Below the pieces are notes generated by a model. The model did no database searches and was not told where the DNA came from. It saw only the letters and a list, made by a program, of their open reading frames with translations. Below, piece by piece: positions 17,658 through 27,888 of a stretch of 64,000 nt of DNA. The stretch is from an uncultured Actinomycetaceae bacterium (GTDB lineage Bacteria > Actinomycetota > Actinomycetes > Actinomycetales > Actinomycetaceae). The position numbers and the translations under genes were made by a program. The stretch is taken from contig CABQJD010000002.1 of the NCBI GenBank assembly GCA_902464405.1, forward strand, positions 1-64,000. The letters run 5' to 3'. Positions within the stretch are counted from its first letter, which is position 1. Each line of letters starts with the position of its first letter.

Positions 17658-17738
17658 CCTAAAACACTGTATTAAATTATTAAATTATTCGCTTGCACTA
17701 GCTCCCGTTAGCACGCACTAGCTCTTGAGTTTGTACTG

Positions 17739-17763
17739 GCGATTAGCTAGTTTTGCTAATCGC
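17739..17763 (-). other. Hairpin just after the secY stop
   Basis: GCGATTAGC (17739-17747) and GCTAATCGC (17755-17763) form a perfect 9-bp stem with a 7-base loop, 6 bases after the secY stop on the minus strand. There is no T-run. It may protect the 3' end of the mRNA or work with the larger hairpin at 17615-17657. Confidence 0.45.
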
Positions 17764-17768
17764 TAACT

Positions 17769-19058
17769 TTAGCGCAGGAAGCCATCGTAATGGCGCTGCT
17801 GAAGCTGTGCGTTAATATCCTTAACAGTCTGCAGACCGACACCAACCAAAATAATAATTGATGTGCCACCAATGCCTGTATTTTGCACACCAAGAGTATT
17901 GAATACAATATACGGAATCATAGCCACAATCGCCAGATAGAAGGCCCCGACCCAGTTGATGCGGTTAATTACATAACGCAGATAGTCGGCAGTTGGCTGC
18001 CCTGCTCGAATACCCGGAATGAAACCGCCATACTTCTTCATGTTGTCTGATATCTCTTCAGGGTTAAAAGTGATACTCGTATAGAAGAAAGCGAAGAAAA
18101 TAATAAGCAACGCATACGTGAGCAGATACCATGGTGAACTGTAGGTGAAATGTGAACTAATCCACTGTACCCAACCCTTTGTCTGATCACCGAATGTTGC
18201 GATCATCTGCGGCAAGGAAAGGATCGAGCTAGCAAAAATCACTGGGATCACGTTTGCCATATTTACTTTAATCGGGATGTATGTGCTGGAGCCTCCATAT
18301 GTGCGCCGCCCGACCACGCGCTTTGCATATTGAACGGGAATGCGGCGCTGGCTCTGCTCCACAAATACGACAATAGCCGTAATTGCAAGGAACATGATAA
18401 GAACGACGAACACATCCTTGACTGGATTGGCGCCCTTCGCAACAGTACCGACAAGAGTTGGGAAGTTCGCTGCAATACCAGTAAAAATCAATAGTGACAT
18501 ACCGTTGCCGACGCCTTTTTCCGTGATAATTTCAGCGAGCCACATAACCAAACCAGTGCCCGCCGTCATCGTCAGAATCATCATCAGCAAAGTAGGAATC
18601 GAATGATCTGGAATAGGTTTGACAGTACATCCAGGGAACAAACTTGAGTTCGCCACAGAAACGATCACAGAGCTTTGAAGAATTGCAAGGAAAATCGTCA
18701 CATAGCGTGTGTACTCAGTAAGCTTTGCCTGCCCAGTCTGCCCTTCTTTATGAAGTTCCTCGAAACGAGGAATCACAACGCGCATCAGCTGGACGATAAT
18801 CGATGCCGTAATATACGGCATAATGCCGAGCGAAAACACCGAAAGCTGCAGCATACCGCCACCAGCAAACATATTCATCATCGTGAGCAGATCGGCACCG
18901 CTACCTTGCTGAGCCAAGCACTGCTGCAAGTTCGTATAAGAGACGAACGGTGCAGGCATATAGGTACCCAAGCGATAAAGCGCCATGATAAACATGGTAA
19001 TCAAAAGCTTGCGGCGTAGATCTGGGGTATGGAATGCCGCGATTAGTGCTTTAAGCAA
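17769..19058 (-). CDS. secY: Preprotein translocase subunit SecY
   Basis: SecY is the ten-helix channel of the general secretion pathway. Recognisable parts are the N-terminal AFHTPDLRRKLL and RLGTYMPAP, the plug-region GGGMLQLSVFSLGIMPYI, and the cytoplasmic loops with RRIPVQYAKR and GIRAGQPTADYL. The start is set at TTG 19058 because AGGAGG lies 6 bases upstream (19065-19070). The frame is open further but without a ribosome-binding site. From this start it is 429 residues, the family norm. Confidence 0.95.
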   Translation of the reverse strand: MLKALIAAFHTPDLRRKLLITMFIMALYRLGTYMPAPFVSYTNLQQCLAQQGSGADLLTMMNMFAGGGMLQLSVFSLGIMPYITASIIVQLMRVVIPRFEELHKEGQTGQAKLTEYTRYVTIFLAILQSSVIVSVANSSLFPGCTVKPIPDHSIPTLLMMILTMTAGTGLVMWLAEIITEKGVGNGMSLLIFTGIAANFPTLVGTVAKGANPVKDVFVVLIMFLAITAIVVFVEQSQRRIPVQYAKRVVGRRTYGGSSTYIPIKVNMANVIPVIFASSILSLPQMIATFGDQTKGWVQWISSHFTYSSPWYLLTYALLIIFFAFFYTSITFNPEEISDNMKKYGGFIPGIRAGQPTADYLRYVINRINWVGAFYLAIVAMIPYIVFNTLGVQNTGIGGTSIIILVGVGLQTVKDINAQLQQRHYDGFLR

Positions 19059-19156
19059 TTGCGTCCTCCTATGTAAGCACCTCATCGTCAATGCGTAAAA
19101 TGCGATGCAAGAAATATTTAATGTTTACACTCTACATGAAAACTAGTGGTCTTCAT

Positions 19157-19202
19157 TGTGCGTGGTCGGCTTCCATCAAAAAACGGAAACCGACCACGCA
19201 CA
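19157..19202 (-). terminator. Hairpin between rplO and secY
   Basis: A 13-bp perfect stem (19157-19169 with 19190-19202, core GTGCGTGGTCGG) continues after one mismatch into TTCC/GGAA. On the minus strand it begins 11 bases after the rplO stop. The run of T lies in the loop, not after the stem, so it may be a partial terminator or a 3' stabiliser. It separates ribosomal genes from secY within the spc cluster. Confidence 0.5.
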
Positions 19203-19213
19203 CTATAAAATTA

Positions 19214-19687
19214 TCAGACCTCACGCTGAGTGAGAGAACCACCAGCAGCTTCAATCTTCTGAGCTGCAGAAGCACTCCACTTATCAACAGTAAGATCGGC
19301 TTTCACAGTAATCTCACCGTCACCGAGAACCTTTACCAGCTCCCCAGCACGCACAGCGCCAGCAGCAACGAGATCTTCAACCGAAATCGAACCGCCTTCA
19401 GGGAAAAGCTCCGAGATGCGATCCAAGTTTACAACCTGATAGACAACTCGGTTTGGATTCTTGAAACCGCGAAGCTTTGGAAGACGCATATGCATCGGCA
19501 TCTGCCCACCTTCAAAAGCTGCACTCACCTGGTAACGAGCCTTTGTACCCTTGGTACCGCGACCAGCAGTCTTACCTTTAGAACCTTCACCACGACCAAC
19601 GCGAGTACGGCTCTTTTTGGAACCTGGAGCTGGCTTAAGATCATGTATCTTCAAGATACTCTGCTTTTCAACAGTTTCTTCTGCCAT
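19214..19687 (-). CDS. rplO: 50S ribosomal protein L15
   Basis: L15 helps assemble the central large subunit. The N-terminal Gly/Arg-rich segment ([23 protein letters not shown]) and [18 protein letters not shown] are conserved. It is 157 residues long. Its ATG overlaps the rpmD stop by one base (TGATG). Confidence 0.97.
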   Translation of the reverse strand: MAEETVEKQSILKIHDLKPAPGSKKSRTRVGRGEGSKGKTAGRGTKGTKARYQVSAAFEGGQMPMHMRLPKLRGFKNPNRVVYQVVNLDRISELFPEGGSISVEDLVAAGAVRAGELVKVLGDGEITVKADLTVDKWSASAAQKIEAAGGSLTQREV

Positions 19688-19869
19688 CAGGCCACCTCCT
19701 CAACTTCCACAAGGTGCGCAACAGTACGAATCATACCGCGCACAGCTGGCGTATCTTCACGCTCAACGCTCTGATGAATCTTACGCAGACCGAGCGTACG
19801 GATCGTGTCTTTCTGGTTCTGCTTTGCACGAACCAGACCTTTCACCATCGTAATCTTCAATGTTGCCAT
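19687..19869 (-). CDS. rpmD: 50S ribosomal protein L30
   Basis: A 60-residue bacterial L30, with [20 protein letters not shown] and the [23 protein letters not shown] core. It sits between rpsE and rplO with one-base stop/start overlaps on both sides, so translation of the three is coupled. Confidence 0.97.
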   Translation of the reverse strand: MATLKITMVKGLVRAKQNQKDTIRTLGLRKIHQSVEREDTPAVRGMIRTVAHLVEVEEVA

Positions 19870-20576
19870 CAGGCACTCACCCCCGCAGCAGCTGCTTCAT
19901 TTTCAGCGATCTCAGCTGCAATCTTGGCATCTTCACGTTCTTTAGCCTCAGCCTCAGCACGCTTACGAAGCATTCCTGCAGGCGCAACCTGGTCGAGCGG
20001 AAGCCCGCGACGCGCTGCCACAGCTTCTGGCTGTTCAAGTTGCTTAAGAGCAGCAACCGCACCACGCACAATATTGATCGCATTCGAGGATCCGAGACTC
20101 TTTGAAAGCACATCGTGAATACCAGCTGCTTCCATCAATGCACGTACTGGACCACCAGCGATAACGCCAGTACCAGCTGATGCTGGACGAAGCATAACAA
20201 TACCAGCGGCATCTTCACCCTGCACCATGTGTGGAATAGTCGTGCCGAGACGAGGAACTTTGAAGAAATTCTTCTTTGCATCTTCGGTTCCTTTAGCAAT
20301 AGCTGCAGGAACTTCCTTAGCTTTGCCGTAGCCAACACCGACAGTGCCATTGCCGTCACCCACAACCACGAGAGCTGTGAAGCTCATACGGCGACCACCT
20401 TTAACGGTCTTTGCCACGCGGTTAATCGTGACGACACGCTCGATATAAGCATTCTTTTCTTCGTTACGGCGCTCACCACGGCGCTCGTTGCGACGTTCGC
20501 CACGGCGACCGCCACGACCACGCCCTTCGGAGCGTTCTTCACGCTCTTGGATCTGATCTTGAGTCTGATCAGCCAT
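19869..20576 (-). CDS. rpsE: 30S ribosomal protein S5 with Arg/Gly/Glu-rich N-terminus
   Basis: S5 works in decoding accuracy at the small-subunit neck. The core begins near residue 42 ([21 protein letters not shown]) and includes [19 protein letters not shown]. Residues 12-40 are a repetitive Arg/Gly/Glu/Asn segment, and the C-terminus has an Ala/Glu tail. The frame is open to an ATG at 20600, but the ATG at 20576 has GAGAGG 8 bases upstream and is preferred. Confidence 0.95.
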   Translation of the reverse strand: MADQTQDQIQEREERSEGRGRGGRRGERRNERRGERRNEEKNAYIERVVTINRVAKTVKGGRRMSFTALVVVGDGNGTVGVGYGKAKEVPAAIAKGTEDAKKNFFKVPRLGTTIPHMVQGEDAAGIVMLRPASAGTGVIAGGPVRALMEAAGIHDVLSKSLGSSNAINIVRGAVAALKQLEQPEAVAARRGLPLDQVAPAGMLRKRAEAEAKEREDAKIAAEIAENEAAAAGVSA

Positions 20577-20599
20577 CACTGTTTCCTCTCGATCTGCCA

Positions 20600-20971
20600 T
20601 TAGAGCACCAGTCCTGCCTCGCGCGCACCGTCAGCCACTGCTGCCACACGCCCGTGATACTTATTGCCACCGCGGTCGAATACAACTGCGGTAATACCTG
20701 CTTCAACTGCACGTTTACCAACGAGCTTACCAACTTCAAGTGCTTTATCTGTCTTTGCAGCAGACGATGCACGAAGCTCAGCTTCAAGAGTTGATGCCGA
20801 AACGAGAGTCTTGCCAACTGTATCGTCAATAACCTGCGCAACCATGTGGCGGTTAGAGCGGGTAACGACGAGACGTGGGCGCTCTGGCGTACCATGCACG
20901 AGTTTACGAACACGCTGGTGACGGCGTGCACGAGCAATAAACTTACCTTTGCCTTTAATTGAAACGACCAT
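20600..20971 (-). CDS. rplR: 50S ribosomal protein L18
   Basis: L18 binds 5S rRNA. The 123 residues contain [19 protein letters not shown] and [24 protein letters not shown], the family hallmarks. The ATG at 20971 overlaps the rplF stop (TGATG). A GTG one codon earlier is also possible. Confidence 0.96.
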   Translation of the reverse strand: MVVSIKGKGKFIARARRHQRVRKLVHGTPERPRLVVTRSNRHMVAQVIDDTVGKTLVSASTLEAELRASSAAKTDKALEVGKLVGKRAVEAGITAVVFDRGGNKYHGRVAAVADGAREAGLVL

Positions 20972-21507
20972 CACTTACCAGCCTTTCCAGCCTTGCGGCG
21001 AATGCGCTCGTCAGCATACTTGACGCCCTTGCCCTTATATGGCTCAGGCTTACGCAGCTTACGAATCTGAGCAGCAATTTCGCCTACCTGCTGCTTGGAA
21101 ATACCGTTCACAGAGAATTTGGTCGGACCGTCCACTACAAAAGAAATTCCTTCTGGAGCCTCAACCAAAATCGTGTGCGAATAACCGAGCGAAAATTCGA
21201 GATCTTTACCCTTAGGAACAACGCGATAACCAGTGCCAACAATTTCCATAGCTTTTGAATAGCCCTGGGTTACACCAATGATGTTGTTGTAGATAAGAGT
21301 GCGGCTCAAACCGTGAAGCGAACGAGAAATACGCTCATCATTTGGACGAGTGAACGTAATCTGATCTCCGTCAATCGTCACCTCAATCGGCTCCGGAACC
21401 GCCTGTGAAAGTTCGCCTTTCGGACCTTTCACTGTGACTACGCGATCATTGAGTTTTACTTCAACACCTGCAGGAATGGTGATAGGGAGTTTACCAATAC
21501 GAGACAT
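20971..21507 (-). CDS. rplF: 50S ribosomal protein L6
   Basis: L6 is a two-domain protein near the sarcin-ricin region and the factor-binding site. It begins [17 protein letters not shown] and ends with the conserved [24 protein letters not shown], at 178 residues. The ATG at 21507 has GGAAGGG 8 bases upstream. Seven more codons upstream are open but unlikely to be used. Confidence 0.96.
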   Translation of the reverse strand: MSRIGKLPITIPAGVEVKLNDRVVTVKGPKGELSQAVPEPIEVTIDGDQITFTRPNDERISRSLHGLSRTLIYNNIIGVTQGYSKAMEIVGTGYRVVPKGKDLEFSLGYSHTILVEAPEGISFVVDGPTKFSVNGISKQQVGEIAAQIRKLRKPEPYKGKGVKYADERIRRKAGKAGK

Positions 21508-21524
21508 TGTGTAATCCCTTCCTC

Positions 21525-21923
21525 TCACCAGACGTAGGCGAGGACTTCCCCACCCACGCCCTTCGCTTTGGCTTCGCGGTCTGTGAGCAGCCCGCTTGAG
21601 CTTGAAATAATTGCTACGCCAAGACCGCCGAGCACCTTAGGAAGATTGGTCGACTTTGCGTATACGCGCAAACCTGGCTTGGAAATACGGCGAACACCAG
21701 CAAGCGCACGCTCACGGGATGGACTGTATTTGAGTGTAAGCGTGAGAGTCTTACCTACGCGAGCATCCTCTACCTCATAGGCTGCAATGTAACCTTCACG
21801 CTGAAGAATCTCTGCGATTCTTCCTTTCATCTTCGAGTACGGCATTGCTACCGTCTCGTGATACGCCGAGTTGGCGTTGCGCAGACGCGTGAGCATATCT
21901 GCGATTGGGTCTGTCATAGTCAT
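21525..21923 (-). CDS. rpsH: 30S ribosomal protein S8
   Basis: S8 binds the central domain of 16S rRNA and, in enterobacteria, represses the spc operon. The 132 residues begin (MTM)[15 protein letters not shown] and end [28 protein letters not shown]...[12 protein letters not shown] codons at 21923 and 21917 are both possible. Confidence 0.97.
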   Translation of the reverse strand: MTMTDPIADMLTRLRNANSAYHETVAMPYSKMKGRIAEILQREGYIAAYEVEDARVGKTLTLTLKYSPSRERALAGVRRISKPGLRVYAKSTNLPKVLGGLGVAIISSSSGLLTDREAKAKGVGGEVLAYVW

Positions 21924-21977
21924 GTGGGCTATGCCCTTCCTCGTAGCGGTTTCCTTATCGGACCTGCCACGTAGTTA

Positions 21978-22163
21978 TTACCAGCTGGACTTCTTAACGC
22001 CTGGAAGCTCGCCTGCCAACGCCATTTCGCGAAGGCAAACGCGGCACAGGCCGAACTTACGGTAGACCGAGTGTGGGCGACCGCAACGCTGACAGCGCGT
22101 ATAGCCACGCACAGCGAATTTTGGCTCGCGAGCTGCCTTCACTTTAAGAGAGGTTTTCGCCAT
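21978..22163 (-). CDS. rpsZ: 30S ribosomal protein S14, zinc-binding type Z
   Basis: This 61-residue S14 has the zinc ribbon [18 protein letters not shown] (two CxxC pairs at about residues 24-27 and 40-43), unlike the longer zinc-free form. It lies 3 bases after rplE in the normal spc order. Confidence 0.97.
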   Translation of the reverse strand: MAKTSLKVKAAREPKFAVRGYTRCQRCGRPHSVYRKFGLCRVCLREMALAGELPGVKKSSW

Positions 22164-22166
22164 ATC

Positions 22167-22727
22167 TCAGTCCTCCTTGAATGGGAATCCGAGGTGCTTC
22201 AGAAGTGAACGCCCCTCGTCGTCTGTTTTACCGGTCGTCACAACAGTGATATCCATACCGCGTACGCGATCGATCTTATCTTGATCAATTTCGTGGAATA
22301 CGGATTGCTCGGTGAGACCGAATGTATAGTTGCCGTGCCCATCAAACTGTTTAGCAGAAAGACCACGGAAATCGCGAATACGTGGAAGAGCTGTCGAAAG
22401 CAAACGATCGAGGAATTCCCACATACGATCTCCACGTAAAGTAACGTGGCAACCAATTGGCATACCTTCACGAAGCTTGAACTGAGCAATGCTCTTACGA
22501 GCACGGGTGACCTGAGGCTTTTGACCAGTGATCACAGTCATATCTGCGATTGCACCTTCAATTACCTTAGAATCGCGGGCTGCATCGCCCACGCCCATAT
22601 TCACAACGATCTTTTCCAAACCAGCGATCTGATTAGGATTAGGATAGTTGAACTCCGCCTGCATCTTTTCAACGATTTCGTTGCGGTACTTGGCCTTCAA
22701 GCGTGGTAGAACTTTTTCTTCACTCAC
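22167..22727 (-). CDS. rplE: 50S ribosomal protein L5
   Basis: L5 binds 5S rRNA and contacts P-site tRNA. The sequence includes [20 protein letters not shown], the Thr/Gly-rich [24 protein letters not shown] and [22 protein letters not shown]. Its GTG start overlaps the rplX stop by 4 bases. It is 186 residues long. Confidence 0.97.
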   Translation of the reverse strand: MSEEKVLPRLKAKYRNEIVEKMQAEFNYPNPNQIAGLEKIVVNMGVGDAARDSKVIEGAIADMTVITGQKPQVTRARKSIAQFKLREGMPIGCHVTLRGDRMWEFLDRLLSTALPRIRDFRGLSAKQFDGHGNYTFGLTEQSVFHEIDQDKIDRVRGMDITVVTTGKTDDEGRSLLKHLGFPFKED

Positions 22728-23071
22728 AGCTCGATCTCCTTACCTGCTTTACGACCGATACGCTCACGCATCAGCTTCTTGCGACCATCGCGTTCCACTT
22801 CAACCTCGCGGAAGCCTACACGAACAGGCTTCTTATCTGGACCGACGAGCATCACATTGGACACATGGATCGGAGCTTCGATCGTCTCGATACCGCCAGT
22901 GGCAGCTCCACGACTATCACGTCCAACCTTTGTGTGCTTCTTCACGCGCTGTACGCCTTCAACAATCACACGGTCTTCTTTTGTGAGTACTTGGAGCACA
23001 CGCCCTTGCATACCTTTGTCACGGCCAGCGATCACCTGAACGAGGTCACCCTTTTTAATCTTGGCTGCCAT
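22724..23071 (-). CDS. rplX: 50S ribosomal protein L24
   Basis: L24 starts large-subunit assembly. A KOW motif lies near the N-terminus ([23 protein letters not shown]), followed by [14 protein letters not shown]. At 115 residues it is of typical length. It begins one base after rplN and overlaps rplE. Confidence 0.97.
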   Translation of the reverse strand: MAAKIKKGDLVQVIAGRDKGMQGRVLQVLTKEDRVIVEGVQRVKKHTKVGRDSRGAATGGIETIEAPIHVSNVMLVGPDKKPVRVGFREVEVERDGRKKLMRERIGRKAGKEIEL

Positions 23072-23072
23072 C

Positions 23073-23441
23073 TCAGATCACCTCCGGTGCGAGCGACACG
23101 ATACGCATAAATTTCTTCTCGCGGAGCTCACGAGCCACAGGTCCGAAAATACGGGTTCCGCGTGGCTCATTTTCATTCTTAAGCAGCACTGCTGCATTTT
23201 CTCCGAAGCTGATATAAGAACCATCAGCGCGGCGCGTTTCTTTTTTCGCACGCACAACTACGGCCTTAACAACTTCGCCTTTCTTTGCGTTACCGCCAGG
23301 AATTGCATCCTTTACGGTGGCGACAATCACGTCGCCAATACCGGCGTAGCGCTTACCAGAGCCACCGAGCACACGAATGCAAAGAATTTCCTTCGCACCG
23401 GTGTTGTCGGCAACCTTGAGTCGCGACTCCTGCTGGATCAT
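23073..23441 (-). CDS. rplN: 50S ribosomal protein L14
   Basis: L14 lies at the subunit interface. The 122 residues begin [21 protein letters not shown] and contain [19 protein letters not shown], both family signatures. A gap of 109 bases separates it from rpsQ. This is the classical border between the S10 and spc operons, but I see no clear promoter in it. Confidence 0.97.
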   Translation of the reverse strand: MIQQESRLKVADNTGAKEILCIRVLGGSGKRYAGIGDVIVATVKDAIPGGNAKKGEVVKAVVVRAKKETRRADGSYISFGENAAVLLKNENEPRGTRIFGPVARELREKKFMRIVSLAPEVI

Positions 23442-23550
23442 TTATTTTCTCCTATCGTCTGCTGGTTCTCGCCGAGCGAGCCTTGCCGAACGGATGGGTT
23501 GATCGGAATGCGGCGGCAATACGTTCGCACTACCGCCTCACTCCGAAAAC

Positions 23551-23841
23551 TCACTTCGCCTTTTCGATAATCTCGACCACACGGAAATGCTTGGTGGCCG
23601 AGAGTGGACGGGTCTCCATGATGGCAACAAGATCACCTACGTGAACCTCGTTATTTTCATCATGAGCCTTATACCGCTTCGTACGAGTCATAACCTTACC
23701 GTAAAGCGAGTGCTTACGGCGATCTTCAACCTCAACAACAACGGTTTTGTCCATTTTGTCTGATACTACGTAGCCGCGACGTACCTTACGGTGGTTGCGC
23801 TGCGTCTCTTTCGTGGTTTCTTCGCTCACTTCAGACCTCAC
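23551..23841 (-). CDS. rpsQ: 30S ribosomal protein S17
   Basis: S17 is an OB-fold protein binding 16S helix 11. The core [22 protein letters not shown] and [16 protein letters not shown] C-terminal region are present (here [15 protein letters not shown]). The GTG at 23841 overlaps the rpmC stop by 4 bases. A second in-frame GTG at 23829 is an alternative start. Confidence 0.95.
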   Translation of the reverse strand: MRSEVSEETTKETQRNHRKVRRGYVVSDKMDKTVVVEVEDRRKHSLYGKVMTRTKRYKAHDENNEVHVGDLVAIMETRPLSATKHFRVVEIIEKAK

Positions 23842-24080
23842 TTCTTAGCGCCACGAGCGGCAGGAGCGGTACGGATACCGAGCTCGCGCTCACGAACGAT
23901 GGTGTAAATACGCGCAATATCGCGGCGTACTTCCTTCAACCGACCTGGATCGTCTAAGCGATGAGTGACGGCGGAGAAGCGCAGATTGAAGAGCTCTTCC
24001 TTAAATTCCTTCACTTTTTCAGTGAGTTCAGCGTCGGTGAGCTTATCTAATTCTTCAGTGGAGATACCCTTAGCCATCAT
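23838..24080 (-). CDS. rpmC: 50S ribosomal protein L29
   Basis: L29 lies at the tunnel exit beside L23. The two-helix protein has the [40 protein letters not shown] sequence typical of actinobacteria (given here as consecutive short segments: [30 protein letters not shown]). It is 80 residues. Tandem ATG codons overlap the rplP stop. Confidence 0.96.
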   Translation of the reverse strand: MMAKGISTEELDKLTDAELTEKVKEFKEELFNLRFSAVTHRLDDPGRLKEVRRDIARIYTIVRERELGIRTAPAARGAKK

Positions 24081-24493
24081 TCACCTTCCTCACGCATCAC
24101 GAAACGTGTCTTCATGGGGAGCTTATGCATTGCGCGAGACATAGCGCCTCGTGCAAGCTCTTCACTCACACCAGTGATTTCAAACATAATGCGACCAGGC
24201 TTGACATTTGCAACCCACGTTTCCACAGGTCCCTTACCAGAACCCATACGCAGACCAAGTGCTTTCTTGGTGAGCGGGCGATCTGGGAAAATGTTGATCC
24301 ACACTTTACCGCCACGCTTAATGTAACGAGTCATTGCAATACGTGCAGCCTCAATCTGGCGGTTGGTAATATACGCAGGCTCCAAAGCTTGGATACCAAA
24401 ATCACCGAATGCCAAGGTGTTTCCACCCTTGCTCATGCCAGTACGCCCTGGGCGGTGCTGCTTACGATACTTAGTACGACGAGGAATGAGCAT
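24077..24493 (-). CDS. rplP: 50S ribosomal protein L16
   Basis: L16 helps form the A site of the peptidyl-transferase centre. The 138 residues begin [19 protein letters not shown] and include [21 protein letters not shown] and [13 protein letters not shown], all diagnostic. It begins 5 bases after rpsC. Confidence 0.98.
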   Translation of the reverse strand: MLIPRRTKYRKQHRPGRTGMSKGGNTLAFGDFGIQALEPAYITNRQIEAARIAMTRYIKRGGKVWINIFPDRPLTKKALGLRMGSGKGPVETWVANVKPGRIMFEITGVSEELARGAMSRAMHKLPMKTRFVMREEGE

Positions 24494-24498
24494 TAATC

Positions 24499-25365
24499 TC
24501 AGGCCTCCGTTTCTTGAGTAGTAGCTTCTGGAGCCGATGCCTGAGCAGCGGCTTCGTTTACGCTAGCAGCTTCAGTCGCCTGAGCTTCTTCAGCCTGTGC
24601 GTTTTGAGTACGGTTTGCACGATTGCCACGGTTACCACGATTGCCACGATTACCACGGCGATCATCACGGTTTCCAGCGCGACCACGCCCACGTCCTCCC
24701 TCGTTAAGGGAACGGAAGTATTCTTGCTCGGTCATATCGCCACGATAAATCCACACTTTCACACCAATGCGCCCGAAAGTGGTTTTCGCCTCATAGAAGC
24801 CGTAATCGATATTTGCACGAAGAGTGTGCAACGGTACGCGACCTTCACGGTAGAATTCGCTACGGCTCATTTCCGCGCCACCGAGGCGCCCTGAACACTG
24901 TACTCGAATACCTTTTGCGCCAGCGCGTTGAGCACTCTGAATCCCCTTGCGCATTGCACGGCGGAAGCTCACGCGCGCTGCCAGCTGCTCGGCAATGCCT
25001 TGAGCAACGAGCTGTGCATCAGCTTCTGGATTCTTAACCTCAAGGATGTTGAGCTGAACACTCTTACCAGTGAGCTTTTCAAGATCCTGGCGGAGACGAT
25101 CTGCCTCAGCACCACGACGCCCAATCACAATACCTGGGCGAGCTGTGTGGATATCCACTACAACGCGCTCAGTGCGACGCTCAATGTTGACGCGGCTTAC
25201 GCCTGCGCGTTCCAACTTCATTTCCATGAGACGGCGAATTTTAATATCTTCACCGAGATAATCGCGGTAACGCTGCCCTTCCTTCTTGGAATCAGCAAAC
25301 CACTTTGAACGATGATCCGTAGTAATTCCCAAGCGGAACCCTGTTGGGTTTACTTTCTGCCCCAC
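24499..25365 (-). CDS. rpsC: 30S ribosomal protein S3 with RGN-repeat C-terminal tail
   Basis: S3 lies at the mRNA entry tunnel. The first 215 residues are the normal protein: [14 protein letters not shown], the KH domain with [12 protein letters not shown], and the C-terminal [12 protein letters not shown]. After about residue 220 comes an extension with several Arg-Gly-Asn repeats and then an Ala/Glu/Thr-rich acidic tail. The start is GTG 25365. Long tails on S3 are common in actinobacteria, and the repeats here are encoded by near-identical 9-base units. Confidence 0.96.
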   Translation of the reverse strand: MGQKVNPTGFRLGITTDHRSKWFADSKKEGQRYRDYLGEDIKIRRLMEMKLERAGVSRVNIERRTERVVVDIHTARPGIVIGRRGAEADRLRQDLEKLTGKSVQLNILEVKNPEADAQLVAQGIAEQLAARVSFRRAMRKGIQSAQRAGAKGIRVQCSGRLGGAEMSRSEFYREGRVPLHTLRANIDYGFYEAKTTFGRIGVKVWIYRGDMTEQEYFRSLNEGGRGRGRAGNRDDRRGNRGNRGNRGNRANRTQNAQAEEAQATEAASVNEAAAQASAPEATTQETEA

Positions 25366-25367
25366 GA

Positions 25368-25733
25368 TCAGGCCTCCTTCTCGTTCTTACCATCAGAGAC
25401 AACCACCGTGATATGGCTCGTACGCTTCAAGATCCGATTTGCACGACCTTGAGCACGCGGGCGAATACGCTTCATGGTTGGCCCTTCATCTACATAAGTG
25501 GCGGTGATAACGAGTGCTTCTTCGTTCAAACGCTCGCCAGCTTCATCGGCTTTAAAACGAGCATTTGCAATTGCTGAGAGCAGCACACCCTTAATATCAC
25601 GAGCCACAGCCTGAGGAGCATAAGTGAGCACATCGACGGCATCCAGAGCACGCTTACCGCGGATTTCATTGATCACACGGCGCGACTTCTGGGGCGTAGT
25701 GCGCACAAATTTTGCTTGCGCCTTAGCTTCCAT
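25368..25733 (-). CDS. rplV: 50S ribosomal protein L22
   Basis: L22 reaches into the exit tunnel; its loop is a site of macrolide resistance. It starts [20 protein letters not shown] at 25733 and ends with [18 protein letters not shown], at 121 residues. The nine open codons before this ATG do not resemble the family and are not included. Confidence 0.95.
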   Translation of the reverse strand: MEAKAQAKFVRTTPQKSRRVINEIRGKRALDAVDVLTYAPQAVARDIKGVLLSAIANARFKADEAGERLNEEALVITATYVDEGPTMKRIRPRAQGRANRILKRTSHITVVVSDGKNEKEA

Positions 25734-25765
25734 ATTTCTGCCTATCTCTTTCCTACTCACGTGCC

Positions 25766-26047
25766 TCAGCGGCGACGACCCTTCTTGTCGTCCTTCTCGT
25801 GCCCTTTGAAGGTACGGGTTGGAGCGAATTCACCAAGTTTGTGACCCACCATTGATTCAGTGACAAACACTGGCACATGCTTACGACCATCGTGCACAGC
25901 AATTGTGTGCCCGAGGAAGTCTGGCGTAATCATGGAACGGCGGCTCCACGTCTTGATCACATTCTTCGTGCCCTTTTCGTTCTGCTCGTCCACCTTCTTC
26001 ATAAGGTGTTCGTCTACGAATGGACCTTTCTTCAAACTACGCGGCAT
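25766..26047 (-). CDS. rpsS: 30S ribosomal protein S19
   Basis: S19 is in the small-subunit head. The 93 residues show [44 protein letters not shown] and [18 protein letters not shown] segments of the family. It lies between rplB and rplV, 15 bases after rplB. Confidence 0.98.
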   Translation of the reverse strand: MPRSLKKGPFVDEHLMKKVDEQNEKGTKNVIKTWSRRSMITPDFLGHTIAVHDGRKHVPVFVTESMVGHKLGEFAPTRTFKGHEKDDKKGRRR

Positions 26048-26062
26048 AGCTCATTCCTCCTA

Positions 26063-26899
26063 TCAACGATTCTTGCCAGTCTTGCGACGGCGCACGATGA
26101 GCTTGTCGCTGGGCTTGTTTGGATGACGCGTACGACCTTCAGGTTTACCCCAAGGTGTCACCGGGTGACGACCACCAGAAGTCTTGCCTTCACCACCACC
26201 ATGTGGGTGATCCACAGGGTTCATCACAACGCCGCGGACAGTAGGACGAACGCCCTTCCAGCGCTTACGACCTGCTTTACCCCAGTTGATATTGCCCTGC
26301 TCAGCATTACCAACGGTACCAACAGTAGCGCGGCAACGAGCATCGACGTTGCGAATTTCGCCAGAAGGCATACGCAACTGTGCATATTTGCCTTCCTTAG
26401 CCACAAGCTGCACAGAGTTGCCAGCAGAGCGAGCAATTTTTGCACCGCCACCTGGCTGCAACTCAACTGCGTGTACGACTGTACCAACTGGAATGTTGCG
26501 CAATGGAAGGCTGTTGCCTGGCTTAATATCAGCATTCGGACCATTTTCAATGATCATTCCCTGCTTAAGCCCATCTGGTGCAAGAATATAACGCTTCGTG
26601 CCATCAACGTAGTGAAGCAATGCAATACGCGAAGTACGGTTTGGATCATATTCGATATGTGCCACTTTCGCGTTGATACCATCTTTATCGTGACGACGGA
26701 AGTCGATCAAACGGTACTGACGCTTATGCCCACCGCCTTTATGGCGAGTGGTAATGCGACCATTGTTGTTGCGGCCACCAGTCTTATGAAGCGGACGTAC
26801 AAGGCTCTTCTCCGGGGTTGTGCGCGTGATTTCAGCGAAATCTGCCACACTAGAACCACGGCGCCCTGGCGTCGTCGGCTTATACTTACGAATTCCCAT
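26063..26899 (-). CDS. rplB: 50S ribosomal protein L2
   Basis: L2 is essential for subunit joining and peptidyl transfer. At 278 residues it has [14 protein letters not shown], the SH3-like centre and the active-site-proximal [21 protein letters not shown] with the invariant His. It lies 22 bases after rplW. Confidence 0.98.
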   Translation of the reverse strand: MGIRKYKPTTPGRRGSSVADFAEITRTTPEKSLVRPLHKTGGRNNNGRITTRHKGGGHKRQYRLIDFRRHDKDGINAKVAHIEYDPNRTSRIALLHYVDGTKRYILAPDGLKQGMIIENGPNADIKPGNSLPLRNIPVGTVVHAVELQPGGGAKIARSAGNSVQLVAKEGKYAQLRMPSGEIRNVDARCRATVGTVGNAEQGNINWGKAGRKRWKGVRPTVRGVVMNPVDHPHGGGEGKTSGGRHPVTPWGKPEGRTRHPNKPSDKLIVRRRKTGKNR

Positions 26900-26921
26900 G
26901 AGTGTTCTTCCTCAATCCTCG

Positions 26922-27233
26922 CTACGCAACGATGTCGCCGTAGATATCGATCGTACCTTCACGCAGCGTCACAATCGCACGCTTAGTGTCTTTACGCTTA
27001 CCAATACCCGTCCGTGAACGCGTTGTCTTACCAGCACGATTAATCGTATTGACGGAAGCAACCTTCACGCCGAAGATCTTCTCAACTGCGATCTTGATCT
27101 GCGTTTTGTTGGCATCAGGATGCACAAAGAAGGAATACTTACCTTCATCTTCGAGACGAGTAGCTTTCTCAGAAGCTACTGGACGAAGAATAACGTCGTG
27201 CGGATCTTTGTTCCAAAAAGCTTCGTTCGTCAC
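26922..27233 (-). CDS. rplW: 50S ribosomal protein L23
   Basis: L23 forms the docking site for trigger factor and SRP at the tunnel exit. The 103 residues contain [35 protein letters not shown] and the conserved [23 protein letters not shown] loop. It overlaps the rplD stop by 4 bases. Confidence 0.97.
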   Translation of the reverse strand: MTNEAFWNKDPHDVILRPVASEKATRLEDEGKYSFFVHPDANKTQIKIAVEKIFGVKVASVNTINRAGKTTRSRTGIGKRKDTKRAIVTLREGTIDIYGDIVA

Positions 27234-27883
27234 TTCGCGGCCTCCTTAGCTGTGGAATTGAGGTCTATCCACGTCTTCAGTGCCTCTTCAGTGAATACAA
27301 CGTCATCTGCAACGAGCACATCGTATGCATTGAGCTGATCCACATAGAGAGTATGCACTTCCGGAACGTTGCGCAGCGACAACACATCAACATCTGAATC
27401 ACGACCAACAACAGCGAGCACTCGCTTTGCTTCAGTGAACGTGTTGAGGAGCGTCACAGCTGTCTTAGTTGAAGGAGTCTCAGCTTCTACGAAACCCTTC
27501 ACGATGAAAATACGGCTAGCACGTGCACGATCAGACAGACTCTGACGAACAGCAGCTTTAATCATCTTCTTAGGTGTGCGCTGTGAATAGTCGCGCGGCT
27601 TTGGTCCATGCACAATGCCGCCACCAGTAAAGTGTGGAGCGCGGATTGAACCTTGACGAGCGCGACCTGTGCCCTTCTGTTTGAAAGGCTTCACGCCACC
27701 ACCGCGAACTTCGCCACGAGTCTTAGTGGAGTGAGTACCTTGACGAGCTGCTGCGCGCTGAGCCACTACAACCTGATGAAGCAGTGCCACGTTTACATTC
27801 ACGTCGAACAGCTCTGCTGGAAGTGTAGCTGTGCCAGCTTTCTTGCCAGCGTAATCTAAAACGTCAACCTTGAAGTCTGCCAT
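27230..27883 (-). CDS. rplD: 50S ribosomal protein L4
   Basis: L4 lines the exit tunnel and in some bacteria represses the S10 operon. It has the extended-loop motif [21 protein letters not shown] and the upstream [15 protein letters not shown]. It is 217 residues and follows rplC by 5 bases. Confidence 0.97.
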   Translation of the reverse strand: MADFKVDVLDYAGKKAGTATLPAELFDVNVNVALLHQVVVAQRAAARQGTHSTKTRGEVRGGGVKPFKQKGTGRARQGSIRAPHFTGGGIVHGPKPRDYSQRTPKKMIKAAVRQSLSDRARASRIFIVKGFVEAETPSTKTAVTLLNTFTEAKRVLAVVGRDSDVDVLSLRNVPEVHTLYVDQLNAYDVLVADDVVFTEEALKTWIDLNSTAKEAAK

Positions 27884-27888
27884 CTAAA

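Noticed and set aside
17711..17730. Small regulatory RNA suggested by the repeated GCACTAGCTC near secY
   Set aside because: Only a direct duplication is seen (one copy ends near 17704); no promoter or terminator pair defines an RNA.
25877..26986. Open frame of 369 codons on the plus strand opposite rpsS and rplB
   Set aside because: It spans two conserved ribosomal genes in antisense and has a Thr/Arg-rich composition typical of shadows.
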